A stretch of DNA of 64,000 nucleotides from Sporomusa termitida. Its GTDB lineage: Bacteria > Bacillota > Negativicutes > Sporomusales > Sporomusaceae. This document shows positions 51,326 to 61,063 of this stretch, one piece after another (the first letter of the stretch is position 1; every line of letters begins with the position of its first letter). The DNA is taken from assembly GCF_007641255.1 (NCBI RefSeq), contig NZ_CP036259.1, forward strand, positions 4,280,501-4,344,500, written 5' to 3'. The position numbers and the translations under genes are program-made. Below the pieces are notes generated by a model. The model made no database searches and had not been told where the DNA came from. It saw only the letters and a list, made by a program, of their open reading frames with translations.

Positions 51326-52326
51326 CGCTTGCTCTCCCTCAATAACAGAACGATAAAGCATGTCCCTCCGACAAAATTTAAGATGACACCAATCGTAGTT
51401 ACTGTCTGTAATATTCGTTCTACAACAAACTGTCCCAAAGCCAGAGCAATCACGCCAATCAAAACAGCACCCAGAATCAGGTCCCGGTGCCGGAACGTTT
51501 TAAGCAGCTCTCTGGCTAAACTGACTAACAGAATTCCTAAAAAAGTAATGGGACCGACCAGCGCGGTAGATACCGACACCATTACGGCTATCAGCAGCAG
51601 GGTACGCCGCACCAGGCTGTTATAGTTGACACCCAGGCTAATCGCAGTGTCCCTACCAAGCCCCAATACGTCAAAACGCGGCCAATCGCGCCGGGAAAAC
51701 ACAAAGACAGCCGCAGTGATGACAGCAGAAATCAACAGCAACTCTTCATTGATGATTTTGAAGCTCGCAAACATGGCATCCTGTAAAACCAAAAACTCAT
51801 TAGGGTCGATCAGCATTTGCAGAAAGGAGGCAATGCCGCTGAAAAAAATCCCCATGATGATCCCAATCAAAACCAAGACATACACATTGCGATTTTCGCC
51901 ATCAAAAATAAACTGATAAAGAATGCCCGAGGCAAACATCATAGCGCCGGCGGACAGCAGGAAATGGAGCGTACCGTCCATCGTGGTAAGCTGATGGGCG
52001 CCAAACAAAAAGACTACCAGCGATTGAATGAACAGATACAGCGAATCAAGCCCCATAACGCTGGGCGTTAAAATGCGGTTTTCCGTGATGGTTTGAAATA
52101 CCACCGATGAATAGCCGGTGCATATTGCGATCAGTACCATAGCGGCAATGGCCTTGACACGGCGGGGAAGATTAAAGGCAGCGTTCTCCGCACTTAATCC
52201 CTGAAGCAGGAACAGGCCCACCGCGGCGGCAGCAAGGAACGCCAGCAGCAGCAGGATCGTCTGCGCCCGTTTGTCCGCAGACACCCGCAACCTGCCGGCG
52301 GCTGTACAAAAAATGTTAAACCGCAT
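51322..52326 (-). CDS. Iron-siderophore ABC permease (CeuC/YclO-like)
   Basis: 334 residues, FecCD family, about nine membrane helices. GLDSLYLFIQ replaces the usual G.N.GA block, as in the CeuC/YclO/VctG group; a GPITFLGILL motif follows. Overlaps the second permease gene by 11 bases. Confidence 0.93.
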   Translation of the reverse strand: MRFNIFCTAAGRLRVSADKRAQTILLLLAFLAAAAVGLFLLQGLSAENAAFNLPRRVKAIAAMVLIAICTGYSSVVFQTITENRILTPSVMGLDSLYLFIQSLVVFLFGAHQLTTMDGTLHFLLSAGAMMFASGILYQFIFDGENRNVYVLVLIGIIMGIFFSGIASFLQMLIDPNEFLVLQDAMFASFKIINEELLLISAVITAAVFVFSRRDWPRFDVLGLGRDTAISLGVNYNSLVRRTLLLIAVMVSVSTALVGPITFLGILLVSLARELLKTFRHRDLILGAVLIGVIALALGQFVVERILQTVTTIGVILNFVGGTCFIVLLLRESKR

Positions 52327-53278
52327 GATTGCTCCTCCTTAAAATCATCCACAGGAAAATGGCGCTGCCGATAACGCTCACAATCATGCCAATCGGAATC
52401 TCATAGGGAAACAGCAACACTCTGCCCAAGATATCACAAATCAAGACAAAATTCGCGCCAATAAGCGCAGTATCCAGCAGGCTGTTTTTCAGATTATCCC
52501 CTTTGGCCATGCTGACGATATTCGGTACAATCAGGTCAAGAAACGGCAGGGCCCCAACGGTCACTGTGACAACAGAAATAATCATCGACACAATAACAAG
52601 ACCGACGGCAACGACCTGTTCGTACTTAAGGCCGAGATTCCGGGAAAAATCCCCGCCCATGCCGGCAATAGTGAACTTGTCGGCAAAGAGATAGCCGATA
52701 ATTAAAAAGGGAATGCCGACATACAGCAGCTCGTACCGCCCCATGATAATCAGGGAGAAATCCCCTTGCAGCCAGGAGGTCATATTCTGCACTAAATCAT
52801 ATTGATAGGCAAAATAGGTGGAAATCGCCGAGACCACGCTCCCCAGCATCAGCCCGATAAGGGGAATGAGAATGGCATTTTTCACCTTAATCCTGGCCAA
52901 CAGACCGATAAATAAGAAGGAACCGGCCAAAGAAAAGGCAAACGCTACCGCCATCTTCGTAAAGTGGGTTTCGCTGCCAAAAAATAAAATGGCAACCAGG
53001 ATTCCCAGACGGGTCCACTGGACAGTCCCTGCGGTGGTGGGGGAAACAAATTTGTTCTTGGTAACCGTCTGCATAATCAGTCCCGTAATGCCGAGACTGA
53101 TCCCCACGACAATAATACTGATCAGCCTCGGCACCCGGCTGATCAGTATGACATATACATCCCTGCTGCTAAGCTGCAGCAAATCTATATTCTTAGCCCC
53201 GATCAGGATGGACAGGGCCGACAATAAGACCAGCAGCAAAACCATAAATGGCCTTGTCATATAAAAATGCTTGTTCAT
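52316..53278 (-). CDS. Iron-siderophore ABC permease (CeuB/YclN-like)
   Basis: 320 residues, FecCD family, with about nine helices. RVPRLISIIVVGISLGITGLI near residue 50 and GALPFLDLIVPNIV near the C-terminus are the group's motifs. Pairs with the other permease to form the channel. Confidence 0.93.
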   Translation of the reverse strand: MNKHFYMTRPFMVLLLVLLSALSILIGAKNIDLLQLSSRDVYVILISRVPRLISIIVVGISLGITGLIMQTVTKNKFVSPTTAGTVQWTRLGILVAILFFGSETHFTKMAVAFAFSLAGSFLFIGLLARIKVKNAILIPLIGLMLGSVVSAISTYFAYQYDLVQNMTSWLQGDFSLIIMGRYELLYVGIPFLIIGYLFADKFTIAGMGGDFSRNLGLKYEQVVAVGLVIVSMIISVVTVTVGALPFLDLIVPNIVSMAKGDNLKNSLLDTALIGANFVLICDILGRVLLFPYEIPIGMIVSVIGSAIFLWMILRRSNHAV

Positions 53279-53396
53279 AGCTTTCCAATACCCTATCCCT
53301 TCTCACTTCCGGGTTAGCCGGAGCCAACACCTAAACAAATTTGCACCGGTTACGGCAAACAGCGACACAGCCGCATTGACCCACCTCCAAAATGCG

Positions 53397-53502
53397 CCTG
53401 AGCTGCAGGATAATTTTTTATTCTGCAGCATCAGGAGCCGGAATGACAAAGGCCAGCCGGCAAAACAGCAATGCAGGCTCGGAATCCTCATCTGCATTGC
53501 CA
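53397..53502. repeat. Two hairpins between the receptor and permease genes
   Basis: CCTGA.GCTGCAG.ATAA (53397-53413) pairs with its complement up to 53435; a second, GCAATGCAG / CTGCATTGC, spans about 53468-53499. Neither has a T-run. They could stabilise mRNA ends or reduce read-through from the abundant receptor to the permeases. Confidence 0.5.
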
Positions 53503-53517
53503 GGGAAGCTTGGACAA

Positions 53518-55569
53518 TTAGAAATTGTAGTTCATGGATACCCAGTAGTTCCGCCCCGCCAGGTAGGTGCCGCCCGTTGATCTGCCGGCGGAAAAATAGT
53601 CATAATAAAACGTGCCGTTTACATAGCGGCCTTTGCTGAAATCTTTATCCAACAGGTTATTTACCGCAAAATTCAGTGTGGTATTCTCAGACAGCTTACG
53701 AGCTACGCCCAGGTCAAGCACGGTGTAGGCTTTATAGTACTCAAGCTCCTGTTGGGCAGCGGTGGTAAGCTTGGTGGTGTAACGGTTCATCTTGCTGCGA
53801 TGTTCCGCTCTCAGCCAAGCGTTGGTTTTCTCGTCGGCCTGCCAGTTCAGACGGGCGTTGACCGCGTGTTTCGGGATACTGCTGAGCGGCGCGCCGTCAT
53901 CGTTGCCGCCAATCTGTTCGGTCGTCGTGTAAGTATAGTTCAGGTTCAGCGCCAGGTCTGCAGCCAGCGGAATCTTGCTGCCGAGTTCAAGCCCATTGGC
54001 CTTGCCTTTGATCGTATTAATGAAGGTCTGGGCATTATCGCCAAGATCCAGGGAATCAATTTTATTTTTATAATCGGTGTGGAACAGTGTGGCATTTGCG
54101 CTGAAGCCGGTATGGTCCTGGTAGTAAAAACCCAGTTCCTTATTCACGCTTTGCTCCGGCTTGAGGTCGGGGTTGCCGTAAACAAGCGTCGGATTTTGAT
54201 TACCTATCCCGCCGGTATAGCCGGTGACACCGTCCGTCGACTGTGCCAGGCTGGGCGCTTTAAAACCGGTGCTGACACCGCCTTTCAGCGTCCACTTGTC
54301 AGAGGCCTTCCAGACCAGGTAGCCCCGCGGACTGGTATGTCCGCCGTAAGTATCATAATGATCATAACGCGCGCCATAGGTCAGCGCCAGATCATCCTGC
54401 AGCTGCCATTCGTCTTCCGCAAAAAGTGAGGTACTTTTAATGCTAAGCTTGCCAAAGCCGTTATTGGTCAATACGCCATCTTCCAGTTGCGAATCCCAGT
54501 ACCGGCCACCAACAGTCAGCGTATGAGCGTCGTTGACCGGCGCAACCAGTTTGGTATCAAAAATAAGGTTGTCGTTCTTTAGCTTGCGGTCAGCATAGCC
54601 TATTGTTTCAGTGGAGTTATAGGTCAGGGTTGTACGCCAGTCGCCATAGGCAACCTTATTATCACTGCCTATTGTCAGCTTGTCGCGTTCAAAGCGCATT
54701 GCCGCACTCGAACCGTCATAAGGCGCGGAAAAATCGCTGGTAGCCGTATCCACGTCCAGCCAAAGACTGTTGCTGTCATCCTGTTTCCATGTCACTTTGC
54801 CGCCCAGACTGTAGTTTCTTAATGGCGCAGGATTTGCATTCGCGCCTCTGCCGCTCATCTCATTGCCCTGTTCATTCTTACTAATCGAGCCTGCCCGCCG
54901 GAGAAAGTTACCACGCAAGGCCAGTCCCACTTTATCTTCGGTCAGAGGACCGCTCGAATAGAAAGAATAACGGGAGACGCTGCCCCGGTCCGAATCATCG
55001 AAGAAGGTGTAATCCAACGTCAGGTTATGATGCCATTCATCACTTACCTTTTTGGTAATGATATTCACTACACCGCCTAATGCATCGGAGCCGTACAAGG
55101 TCGACATCGGGCCGCGGATGACTTCAACACGTTCGATCGCCGCCAGGGGCGGCACGAAGGTGCCAACAGAACTATGAAAGCCGTTAGGCCCGATATCCTT
55201 TGTTCCAGACCCATTTTGCGGAATGCCGTCTACCATAATCAGCGTATGATCGCTGCTCATACCGCGGATGCTGATATTCGATACGCCCAGTCTGCCGGTG
55301 GAACCACGCACGTCAACGCCTTCCACATCGGATAGGATATCGGCGAGATTGGTATAGCCGCGCCGGTTGATTTCCTCTTTTGTAATGACAGTAATACTGG
55401 CCGGCGCATCGACAATACTCTGTTCGAAGCCGGCGGCAGTTACCACCACTTCATCGAACTGATAAATAAGCTCGTCCTCAGCGGCGTAAGCCGACAAACT
55501 CATTGCGACGCCAAGACCGAGAGCCAAAAGCCCGATCTTGCCTTTATTCCTTTTGTTACCAAATTCCAA
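53518..55569 (-). CDS. TonB-dependent receptor, CirA/BtuB-like
   Basis: 683 residues. Signal peptide about 1-29 (ending AYAA), TonB box FDEVVVTA (about residues 38-45), plug with VDGIPQNG and VEVIRGPMSTLYGSDALGGVVNI (cited by position about 140-162, key residues RGP-YGS-GGVVN), and a barrel ending in F (YWVSMNYNF). Typical of CirA/FepA catecholate receptors. It is the first gene of the operon with CeuBCDE-like genes, so it would import the same ferric siderophore across the outer membrane. The 520-base region upstream (55570-56092) holds a Fur box but no recognised riboswitch. Confidence 0.94.
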   Translation of the reverse strand: MEFGNKRNKGKIGLLALGLGVAMSLSAYAAEDELIYQFDEVVVTAAGFEQSIVDAPASITVITKEEINRRGYTNLADILSDVEGVDVRGSTGRLGVSNISIRGMSSDHTLIMVDGIPQNGSGTKDIGPNGFHSSVGTFVPPLAAIERVEVIRGPMSTLYGSDALGGVVNIITKKVSDEWHHNLTLDYTFFDDSDRGSVSRYSFYSSGPLTEDKVGLALRGNFLRRAGSISKNEQGNEMSGRGANANPAPLRNYSLGGKVTWKQDDSNSLWLDVDTATSDFSAPYDGSSAAMRFERDKLTIGSDNKVAYGDWRTTLTYNSTETIGYADRKLKNDNLIFDTKLVAPVNDAHTLTVGGRYWDSQLEDGVLTNNGFGKLSIKSTSLFAEDEWQLQDDLALTYGARYDHYDTYGGHTSPRGYLVWKASDKWTLKGGVSTGFKAPSLAQSTDGVTGYTGGIGNQNPTLVYGNPDLKPEQSVNKELGFYYQDHTGFSANATLFHTDYKNKIDSLDLGDNAQTFINTIKGKANGLELGSKIPLAADLALNLNYTYTTTEQIGGNDDGAPLSSIPKHAVNARLNWQADEKTNAWLRAEHRSKMNRYTTKLTTAAQQELEYYKAYTVLDLGVARKLSENTTLNFAVNNLLDKDFSKGRYVNGTFYYDYFSAGRSTGGTYLAGRNYWVSMNYNF

Positions 55570-55972
55570 TACTTTCCCCTCCAGTAAAAATAAACCTTAC
55601 CTTCAACAAATCTCCCACAAGACATGTGTGTTTTTACACTGTAAATACCCGGTCCGATTCTTCACTCCCACCGAACCCATTCCGTCCAGCCTCTTCCCGG
55701 CTTTCCGCCCTATGCCGTGGTTTCCATGTTGCCCCCGGCTTCTGGTTATGCGGCTGGCGACTCAGGCTCATATGAGAGCAGTTAAGCTTTAACCGGCTAT
55801 TTCAGGTGTGCTGCGCTCCCACCCCCTTTTTTCTGCTGACCTAATTGCGAGCCGACTGACTCCCCTTTATAAAAAAATTAAGACATTCTGTATTTTAGAT
55901 AAACAATGGAATCCGAAGGCGCTATTAGCCAATGCAGTTTTAATTACTCTGTTTGTCCTATACAAGCAATTT

Positions 55973-55985
55973 GATAATGATTATC
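55973..55985. promoter_or_regulatory. Fur box
   Basis: GATAATGATTATC is a perfect palindrome matching two GATAAT hexamers of the Fur consensus. It lies between the divergent receptor (53518-55569) and LysR (56093-56992) genes, about 110 bases from LysR. Confidence 0.65.
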
Positions 55986-56092
55986 AATATCAAATTACTT
56001 AATTAATTATAAAGCAAAGATTTGATAAATAATAGTACATATTTTATAATGGTATTATAATAAATTGCATATCAATCAAGAAGGAGAAGCGC

Positions 56093-56992
56093 ATGGATTT
56101 ATTGCAGTTGAAATATTTTCAGACAGTGGCCAAGCTTGAACATATGACAAAGGCGGCACAGGCCCTGCAAATTGCCCAGCCGGCGCTGAGTGTGACAATC
56201 GCCCGGCTGGAAGAAGATATAGGCGTTCCTTTATTCAACCGCACCGGGCGGAATATTGTGTTGAATGAATACGGACAGGTTTTTTTACAGCGGGTGACCC
56301 GCTCACTGAATGAACTTGAGGCCGGGCGCCAGGAGATTGCCGATCTGTCCGGCAGTGAATTGGGTTATGTATCTGTTGCGTCTACCTTTATGAGCAAAAG
56401 ATTTTGCGGCCTTTTAGCTTCCTTTGCGCAACTTTATCCCAAAGTAAATTTTCATCTTACGCAGACAACAGATGAGAATGCCAAATTGAGGTTACTGGAA
56501 AACGAGGAGGTTGACTTTACCTTTGTTATTAAGAAACTCGAGCAGCCAGGCATAGTTTGCGTTCCCTTGGTGGGAAAAGACATTTTTCTGGCTGTGTCTC
56601 CCTTCCACCGTTTGGCAGATCGTTGTACCGTTTCTCTCCAGGAATTGTCCGGAGAACCTTTTGTTACCATAAAGGCAGATCATAGTATCCAGGAAGCTTG
56701 CCATGCCCTGTGCCGAAAAAAAGGGTTTAACCCGAATGTTGTCTGTACCTGTGATACCTCGCAGGGACTTATTAACTTAGTAGCTGCCGGGTTTGGCATT
56801 GCCTTTTTCCCGTCACCGAACAGGAAAAAACCCAATATACCGTTTGTTTTAATAAAAGTCGAGGATTTTGATTACAAAAGCTTTCTTTATCTTGCCTGGC
56901 GGGAAAAACGCTATTTTTCCAAAGCGGCAATTCATTTTCGCGAATATATCATTCAGCATATCACTGCCAAGAATAAGCCGGCCAAATTGTAA
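56093..56992 (+). CDS. LysR-family transcription regulator
   Basis: 299 residues. N-terminal winged helix about 1-60 (LKYFQTVAKLEHMTKAAQAL, then QPALSVTIARLEEDIGVPLF), followed by a LysR_substrate domain (about 90-290). AAGGAG lies 8 bases before the ATG. It is divergent from the receptor operon and may regulate it, though LysR regulators of iron uptake are uncommon. The region 56993-57275 after it is empty. Confidence 0.92.
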   Translation: MDLLQLKYFQTVAKLEHMTKAAQALQIAQPALSVTIARLEEDIGVPLFNRTGRNIVLNEYGQVFLQRVTRSLNELEAGRQEIADLSGSELGYVSVASTFMSKRFCGLLASFAQLYPKVNFHLTQTTDENAKLRLLENEEVDFTFVIKKLEQPGIVCVPLVGKDIFLAVSPFHRLADRCTVSLQELSGEPFVTIKADHSIQEACHALCRKKGFNPNVVCTCDTSQGLINLVAAGFGIAFFPSPNRKKPNIPFVLIKVEDFDYKSFLYLAWREKRYFSKAAIHFREYIIQHITAKNKPAKL

Positions 56993-57275
56993 ATTCCAGC
57001 ACGCATTCCAACCTCCAACCCCCAGGGCGCGCTGCAGCCGGCATTTAGTTTCCTCGCCCGCGCCTGGGCGTACATAAAAGACGGCTCCCGGCTCTTGATG
57101 AAGTGCCGAGTTGCCGTCTTCGTTGTCTTGCCGACTCTCTGGCGTGACAGCCCTTTGCCTTTTCCGCACTGGTATTGCCGATACATTGACCGGGCAAAAT
57201 TTTTCTTCCTATTTATCCCCTGGCTGGCGGCCCCTGGACAAAAGCGGTTCTTTATCAAATTAACAGAAAGCAAAC

Positions 57276-57321
57276 AAAGCCGTCTGGAAACGAATGTTCC
57301 AGACGGCTTTTCAATTTTTTC
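57276..57321. terminator. Bidirectional terminator
   Basis: AAAGCCGTCTGGAA pairs perfectly with TTCCAGACGGCTTT, followed on plus by TCAATTTTTT and on minus by GTTTGC. It lies between the convergent LysR and AraC genes. Confidence 0.75.
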
Positions 57322-57368
57322 GCTGCTCCGGCCCTGCTTTTACGCTCCGTAGCAGCAACCGCTGCCGG

Positions 57369-58208
57369 TTAAGGACGCCATAAGCTCATTAGGCGGCAGG
57401 TGGCCGGACGCAGTGTACTGGGGCAAAAGCCTGTACGCTTTTTAAATAACTTACTGAAATAATAGGGGTCGGAGTAACCTACACTGGCCGAAATATCCGC
57501 GATTGAGCAGGCTGTGGTGTACAATAGCTCCCGGGCGCGGCGCAGCCGGTGCTCAATCAAAAATTCCAGCGGCGCCATACCGGTATGCTTTTGAAACAAA
57601 TAGGCGAACTGTTTGCTGTTTAAGCCATACTGGCTGGCCACTTTGGCCACTGTAAGCGGTTCCATGTAATGATTCTTCATATATTCCACGGCCTGCTCCA
57701 CCAGTTCCCGGCCCCGTTCGCGGTGACGGCGGCCGGCACAGGTTAAGATTTCATCGAGAATGCGGAAAAACAGCGACTGGGCCTGCAACGCCGACAGATT
57801 GCCCGGCGTAATGCAGACGTTATACAGACGGTACAGCAAATCATTGATGCGCGTACTGTAGCCCGCATCTAGCTGATAATGGGAAAATGCCTGAGGAAAC
57901 TGGTTTTGGGCACTGTCGTCAACCTGATAATGGACGACCATATAATTCCATTCAGCGCCGCCCACAACCTCTTTGTCCAGAGCGATATTCGGACCGCCGT
58001 GAAAAATTTTTCCCGGCTCCATCTCGTACGGCACACCGTCAAAAAACATTCTGGCCCGTCCCCTGAGGGGGAAAATCAAACCCGAGGCCGGCGGCGTGAA
58101 AACGCCGAAACACTTTTTTCCCGGCGGCACAACTACCTTGACCACATCAATGATTTCAAATTTGATTCGGGAAAAGTTTCCCGCCAGTTGATCGATATCC
58201 ACGTGCAT
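57369..58208 (-). CDS. AraC-family regulator of siderophore uptake (predicted)
   Basis: 279 residues. N-terminal cupin-like sensor domain (about 25-150) with a FPLRGRARMFFDGVPYEMEP strand block, and two helix-turn-helices (about 175-270) including SIADISASVGYSDPYYFSKL. AraC regulators beside TonB receptors (PchR, YbtA, Btr) sense the ferric siderophore and activate transport genes. The three 32-bp repeats in the intergenic region to the next receptor gene are plausible binding sites. A Fur-like site lies 155 bases upstream. Confidence 0.9.
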   Translation of the reverse strand: MHVDIDQLAGNFSRIKFEIIDVVKVVVPPGKKCFGVFTPPASGLIFPLRGRARMFFDGVPYEMEPGKIFHGGPNIALDKEVVGGAEWNYMVVHYQVDDSAQNQFPQAFSHYQLDAGYSTRINDLLYRLYNVCITPGNLSALQAQSLFFRILDEILTCAGRRHRERGRELVEQAVEYMKNHYMEPLTVAKVASQYGLNSKQFAYLFQKHTGMAPLEFLIEHRLRRARELLYTTACSIADISASVGYSDPYYFSKLFKKRTGFCPSTLRPATCRLMSLWRP

Positions 58209-58362
58209 TTTCAGCCCTCCCCGCTCACCTTGGCGCTGCGCAATAAAGTCCAGGCTTTGCTGAAAGCCGCCGGCCTGGCGCGCTTATAAGTCAAATCATT
58301 GTTCATAGGCGATAAAACAACGTCGTATACTGCTTTTTATAAATATTAGTTGCCTAATAATG

Positions 58363-58381
58363 AATGATATTAATTATCATT
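58363..58381. promoter_or_regulatory. Fur-like box upstream of the AraC gene
   Basis: AATGATA-TTAAT-TATCATT is a 19-base palindrome, close to Fur consensus halves (TGATAAT/ATTATCA). It may put the AraC regulator gene under iron control. Confidence 0.6.
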
Positions 58382-58497
58382 TATTATAACTATAGTAATT
58401 TTAGTAGCCGCTGTCAAACCTTTCAGCAACTGTTCTGGCCTATTCAGGGAAAACCACCCGTACGCAGTCATCTTTTGGGGACAATTCCGGCTGTTTT

Positions 58498-58593
58498 GGC
58501 AATATCTCCATTTACTCAAACTTTTTACAGGGAATATCGCCATTTAATTAAACGTTTTCCTGGGAATATCTCCATTCACGGCAACTTTTTTTT
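58498..58593 (+). repeat. Three tandem 32-bp repeats upstream of the siderophore receptor
   Basis: Units start at 58498, 58530 and 58562, an exact 32-base period. Each begins GG[CG]AATATC[TG]CCATT and continues with an AAAC/CAAC-TTTTT half. A fourth related unit stands alone at 37172-37203 before the paralogous receptor. A 32-base period is about three helical turns, so bound proteins would line up on one face, as expected of an AraC-type activator. Confidence 0.75.
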
Positions 58594-58597
58594 TTGG

Positions 58598-58638
58598 TAT
58601 TCTATAAGTACTGGTTTTTGATATTGATACTCATTATC
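58598..58638 (+). promoter_or_regulatory. Receptor promoter: TATTCT -10 and Fur box
   Basis: TATTCT (58598-58603) follows the last repeat by 5 bases, as at 37208. GATATTGATACTCATTATC (58620-58638) matches the 19-base Fur consensus at 17 positions and overlaps the expected start region. Hence activation from the repeats and repression by Fur with iron. Confidence 0.7.
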
Positions 58639-58775
58639 ACGATTCAAAAAAAGCATTATTATAAAAAGTATTGCTATTTTCTTTTTTCGCGTAGGGTTTT
58701 GCGGCTCACCTGACGGCCCTGTGGCTGAAGCAGCTAGGCAGACAACATATTTCCACCAGTAAAGGAGTTGACAGC

Positions 58776-61043
58776 ATGAAGAAAAAATTGTCCCCGGCCA
58801 GAAAAAGCCTGCTTTACGCCCTGGTCGGCAGCAGCCTGTTCTGGCCCACGCCGGCCATTGCCGCTGCCGAAGATACGCCGGCAATGGTTCCCACGACCGG
58901 CCAGACCGATACCCAGGCGGCCGCTGCTGCTAAACCAACGGCCAAGCAGCGTGAATTTACTCTGGCAGGGATTGAAGTGACCGCCAGCCGGCAAACACTT
59001 TCACCGGCCTACGCCGGCGGGCAGGTGGCCCGCGGCGCCAATCTCGGCGTATTGGGCAACAGGGATTTTATGGACACGCCCTTTAACGTCACCAGCTACA
59101 CCGCCCAGACCATCAAAGACCAGCAGGCCAACACGCTGTACGACGTGCTCATCAACGATTCGTCTGTCCGCTTCACCACTCCCACCGGCCAGGCCGCTGA
59201 ATATTACAAAATCCGCGGCCTGGATATCGCGCATGATCATCTTTATTTTAACAACATGCAGGGTTTGGCGCCGCACTATCGGGTTCCCGTTGAATTTCTT
59301 GAACGGGTGGAAGTGCTCAAAGGGCCCGGTTCCCTGCTCTACGGCGGCGTGAACGCCTCGGTGGGCGGTGCGATCAACCTGGTGTCCAAACGCGCCGGCG
59401 CCGAGGACGTCACCAGCTTCACGACAAATTATACCACTTCGTCCCACTTGGGCGGACATCTCGACCTTGGCCGGCGCTTCGGCAAAAACAAGGAATGGGG
59501 CGTCCGTTTCAACGGCCTCTACGCAGATGGTGACACCGAAACTGACGGGCAGTCCCGGGAACGGCTGCTGGGCGCTCTGGGCGTGGATTACCGCCGCGAC
59601 CGCTGGCGCCTGTCCCTGGATGCTTACGGCTCCCAGGATTATTATGAAAACGGCCTCATCTCCATGTATCAGTTGCAAAGCAATAATATTAAAGCGCCTC
59701 ACGGTTCGACTAATCTGCTTAAAGGCACCTCGGGTGAGACCCGGAATAACGGGATTCTGTTTAAAGGCGAATATGACCTGCAGGACAACCTAACCACCTA
59801 CTTCGGCTTCGGCCAAGCCGCCTCCAGGGCCACCGGCTTCATCAACGGCAATCATATTTTACTTGTTCAAGCCGACGGAACGGCCTATCCCCGCAATCTC
59901 TTTAAACAAAACTTTTGGAACGACGCCACTTCAGCCGAACTGGGACTGCGCGGCGCTTATCAGACCGGTTCGGTCAAGCATCAGTTAGTCTTGAGTTCCA
60001 GCGTTCTTGATAACGAGTATTCCAGCACGTTCAATCGTTATGTTACCACACCTTATATGAGCGATTACCCCATCAGTATTTATGATGACTCCTTCTCCTT
60101 CGCCGATTTATTTGACAGTGTTGCCTGGACAGGCCAGGGCGGGAAGACGGCTACGTCGGACCTGTCCAGTTATCTGCTGGCCGATACCCTTTCCTTCCAG
60201 GCGGAAAAAGTGCAGCTCACCCTAGGCGTACGCCGGCAAAGCGTCAAAACCAGGAATTTCAATGCAGTCACCGGCGTCCGGACCGCCGGGCATGACGCCG
60301 ATAAAACGCTGCCGCTGGTCGGCTTTGTAATCAAGCCCTGGGGCAACTCGGTTGCACTCTATGGCAACTACATTGAAGCGCTTTCCCCCGGCGCCGAGGT
60401 CGGCGCCACCTTGGGCTATACGAATTCCGGTCAGCTAATGGCGCCCTATACCAGCAAACAAAAAGAAATCGGCGTCAAATGGGACAGAGGCAAATTCGCT
60501 AATACGCTGTCTTTGTTTCAAATCAGCCGGCCCAACACAATGGTTGTTACTAACAGCCTCAATGAAAAAACCCAGACCTATGACGGCGAACAGGAAAGCC
60601 GCGGCGTGGAATGGAACACCTTTGGCGAAATCGCCGAAAATGTACGCCTTTGGGGAGGCATCAGTTATCTGCGGGGGGAAATAACTAGTGCAACCGAAGC
60701 CGCAACGAAAGGCAACACCCCGTTTGGCATACCCAAATGGACGATGAACGCCGGCGTCGAGTGGGATACGCCGTGGACTAAGGACCTGACGCTGTCGCTG
60801 CGGGCCGTGTACACCGACTCCCAGTATATTAACAATGCCAACACCATCAAACTACCGAGCTGGGTGCGCTATGACCTCGGCGCGCGCTATAAAACCGAGA
60901 TCAATAGCCTCCCGGTCACCTACCGGCTCAGTGTGGAAAACCTGTTTGACAAACAATATTGGGCAGGTGCTTTCAGCATGGAGGGCTTTGCCACATTAGG
61001 CGGTCCCCGTACCGTTAAGCTGTCGGCGACCATGCAGCTCTAA
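58776..61043 (+). CDS. TonB-dependent siderophore receptor (paralogue 2)
   Basis: 755 residues. Signal peptide about 1-28 (LLYALVGSSLFWPTPAIAA), plug about 60-200 (DTPFNVTSYTAQTIKDQQA; LERVEVLKGPGSLLYGGVN), barrel ending TVKLSATMQL. It is close to the receptor at 37316 along its whole length but differs most in the middle extracellular loops (about residues 400-460), so the siderophore may differ. AAAGGAG precedes the ATG. Followed by the binding lipoprotein gene after 20 bases. Confidence 0.95.
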   Translation: MKKKLSPARKSLLYALVGSSLFWPTPAIAAAEDTPAMVPTTGQTDTQAAAAAKPTAKQREFTLAGIEVTASRQTLSPAYAGGQVARGANLGVLGNRDFMDTPFNVTSYTAQTIKDQQANTLYDVLINDSSVRFTTPTGQAAEYYKIRGLDIAHDHLYFNNMQGLAPHYRVPVEFLERVEVLKGPGSLLYGGVNASVGGAINLVSKRAGAEDVTSFTTNYTTSSHLGGHLDLGRRFGKNKEWGVRFNGLYADGDTETDGQSRERLLGALGVDYRRDRWRLSLDAYGSQDYYENGLISMYQLQSNNIKAPHGSTNLLKGTSGETRNNGILFKGEYDLQDNLTTYFGFGQAASRATGFINGNHILLVQADGTAYPRNLFKQNFWNDATSAELGLRGAYQTGSVKHQLVLSSSVLDNEYSSTFNRYVTTPYMSDYPISIYDDSFSFADLFDSVAWTGQGGKTATSDLSSYLLADTLSFQAEKVQLTLGVRRQSVKTRNFNAVTGVRTAGHDADKTLPLVGFVIKPWGNSVALYGNYIEALSPGAEVGATLGYTNSGQLMAPYTSKQKEIGVKWDRGKFANTLSLFQISRPNTMVVTNSLNEKTQTYDGEQESRGVEWNTFGEIAENVRLWGGISYLRGEITSATEAATKGNTPFGIPKWTMNAGVEWDTPWTKDLTLSLRAVYTDSQYINNANTIKLPSWVRYDLGARYKTEINSLPVTYRLSVENLFDKQYWAGAFSMEGFATLGGPRTVKLSATMQL

Positions 61044-61063
61044 ATGATCATTGGAGGAACAGC

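Noticed and set aside
55570-55960. Cobalamin riboswitch before the CirA/BtuB-like receptor
   Set aside because: The long leader looked promising, but the B12 box and the GGTG/AATCC core are not present; a Fur box and CeuBCDE-like neighbours point to iron.
58498-58593. CRISPR array
   Set aside because: The 32-base units abut each other with no spacers and no cas gene; only three units.
58498-58593. End of an IS21-family insertion sequence
   Set aside because: Multiple terminal repeats would fit, but no istA/istB relic or second end was found, and the fixed offset to the -10 fits regulation better. Kept as a refuting possibility.
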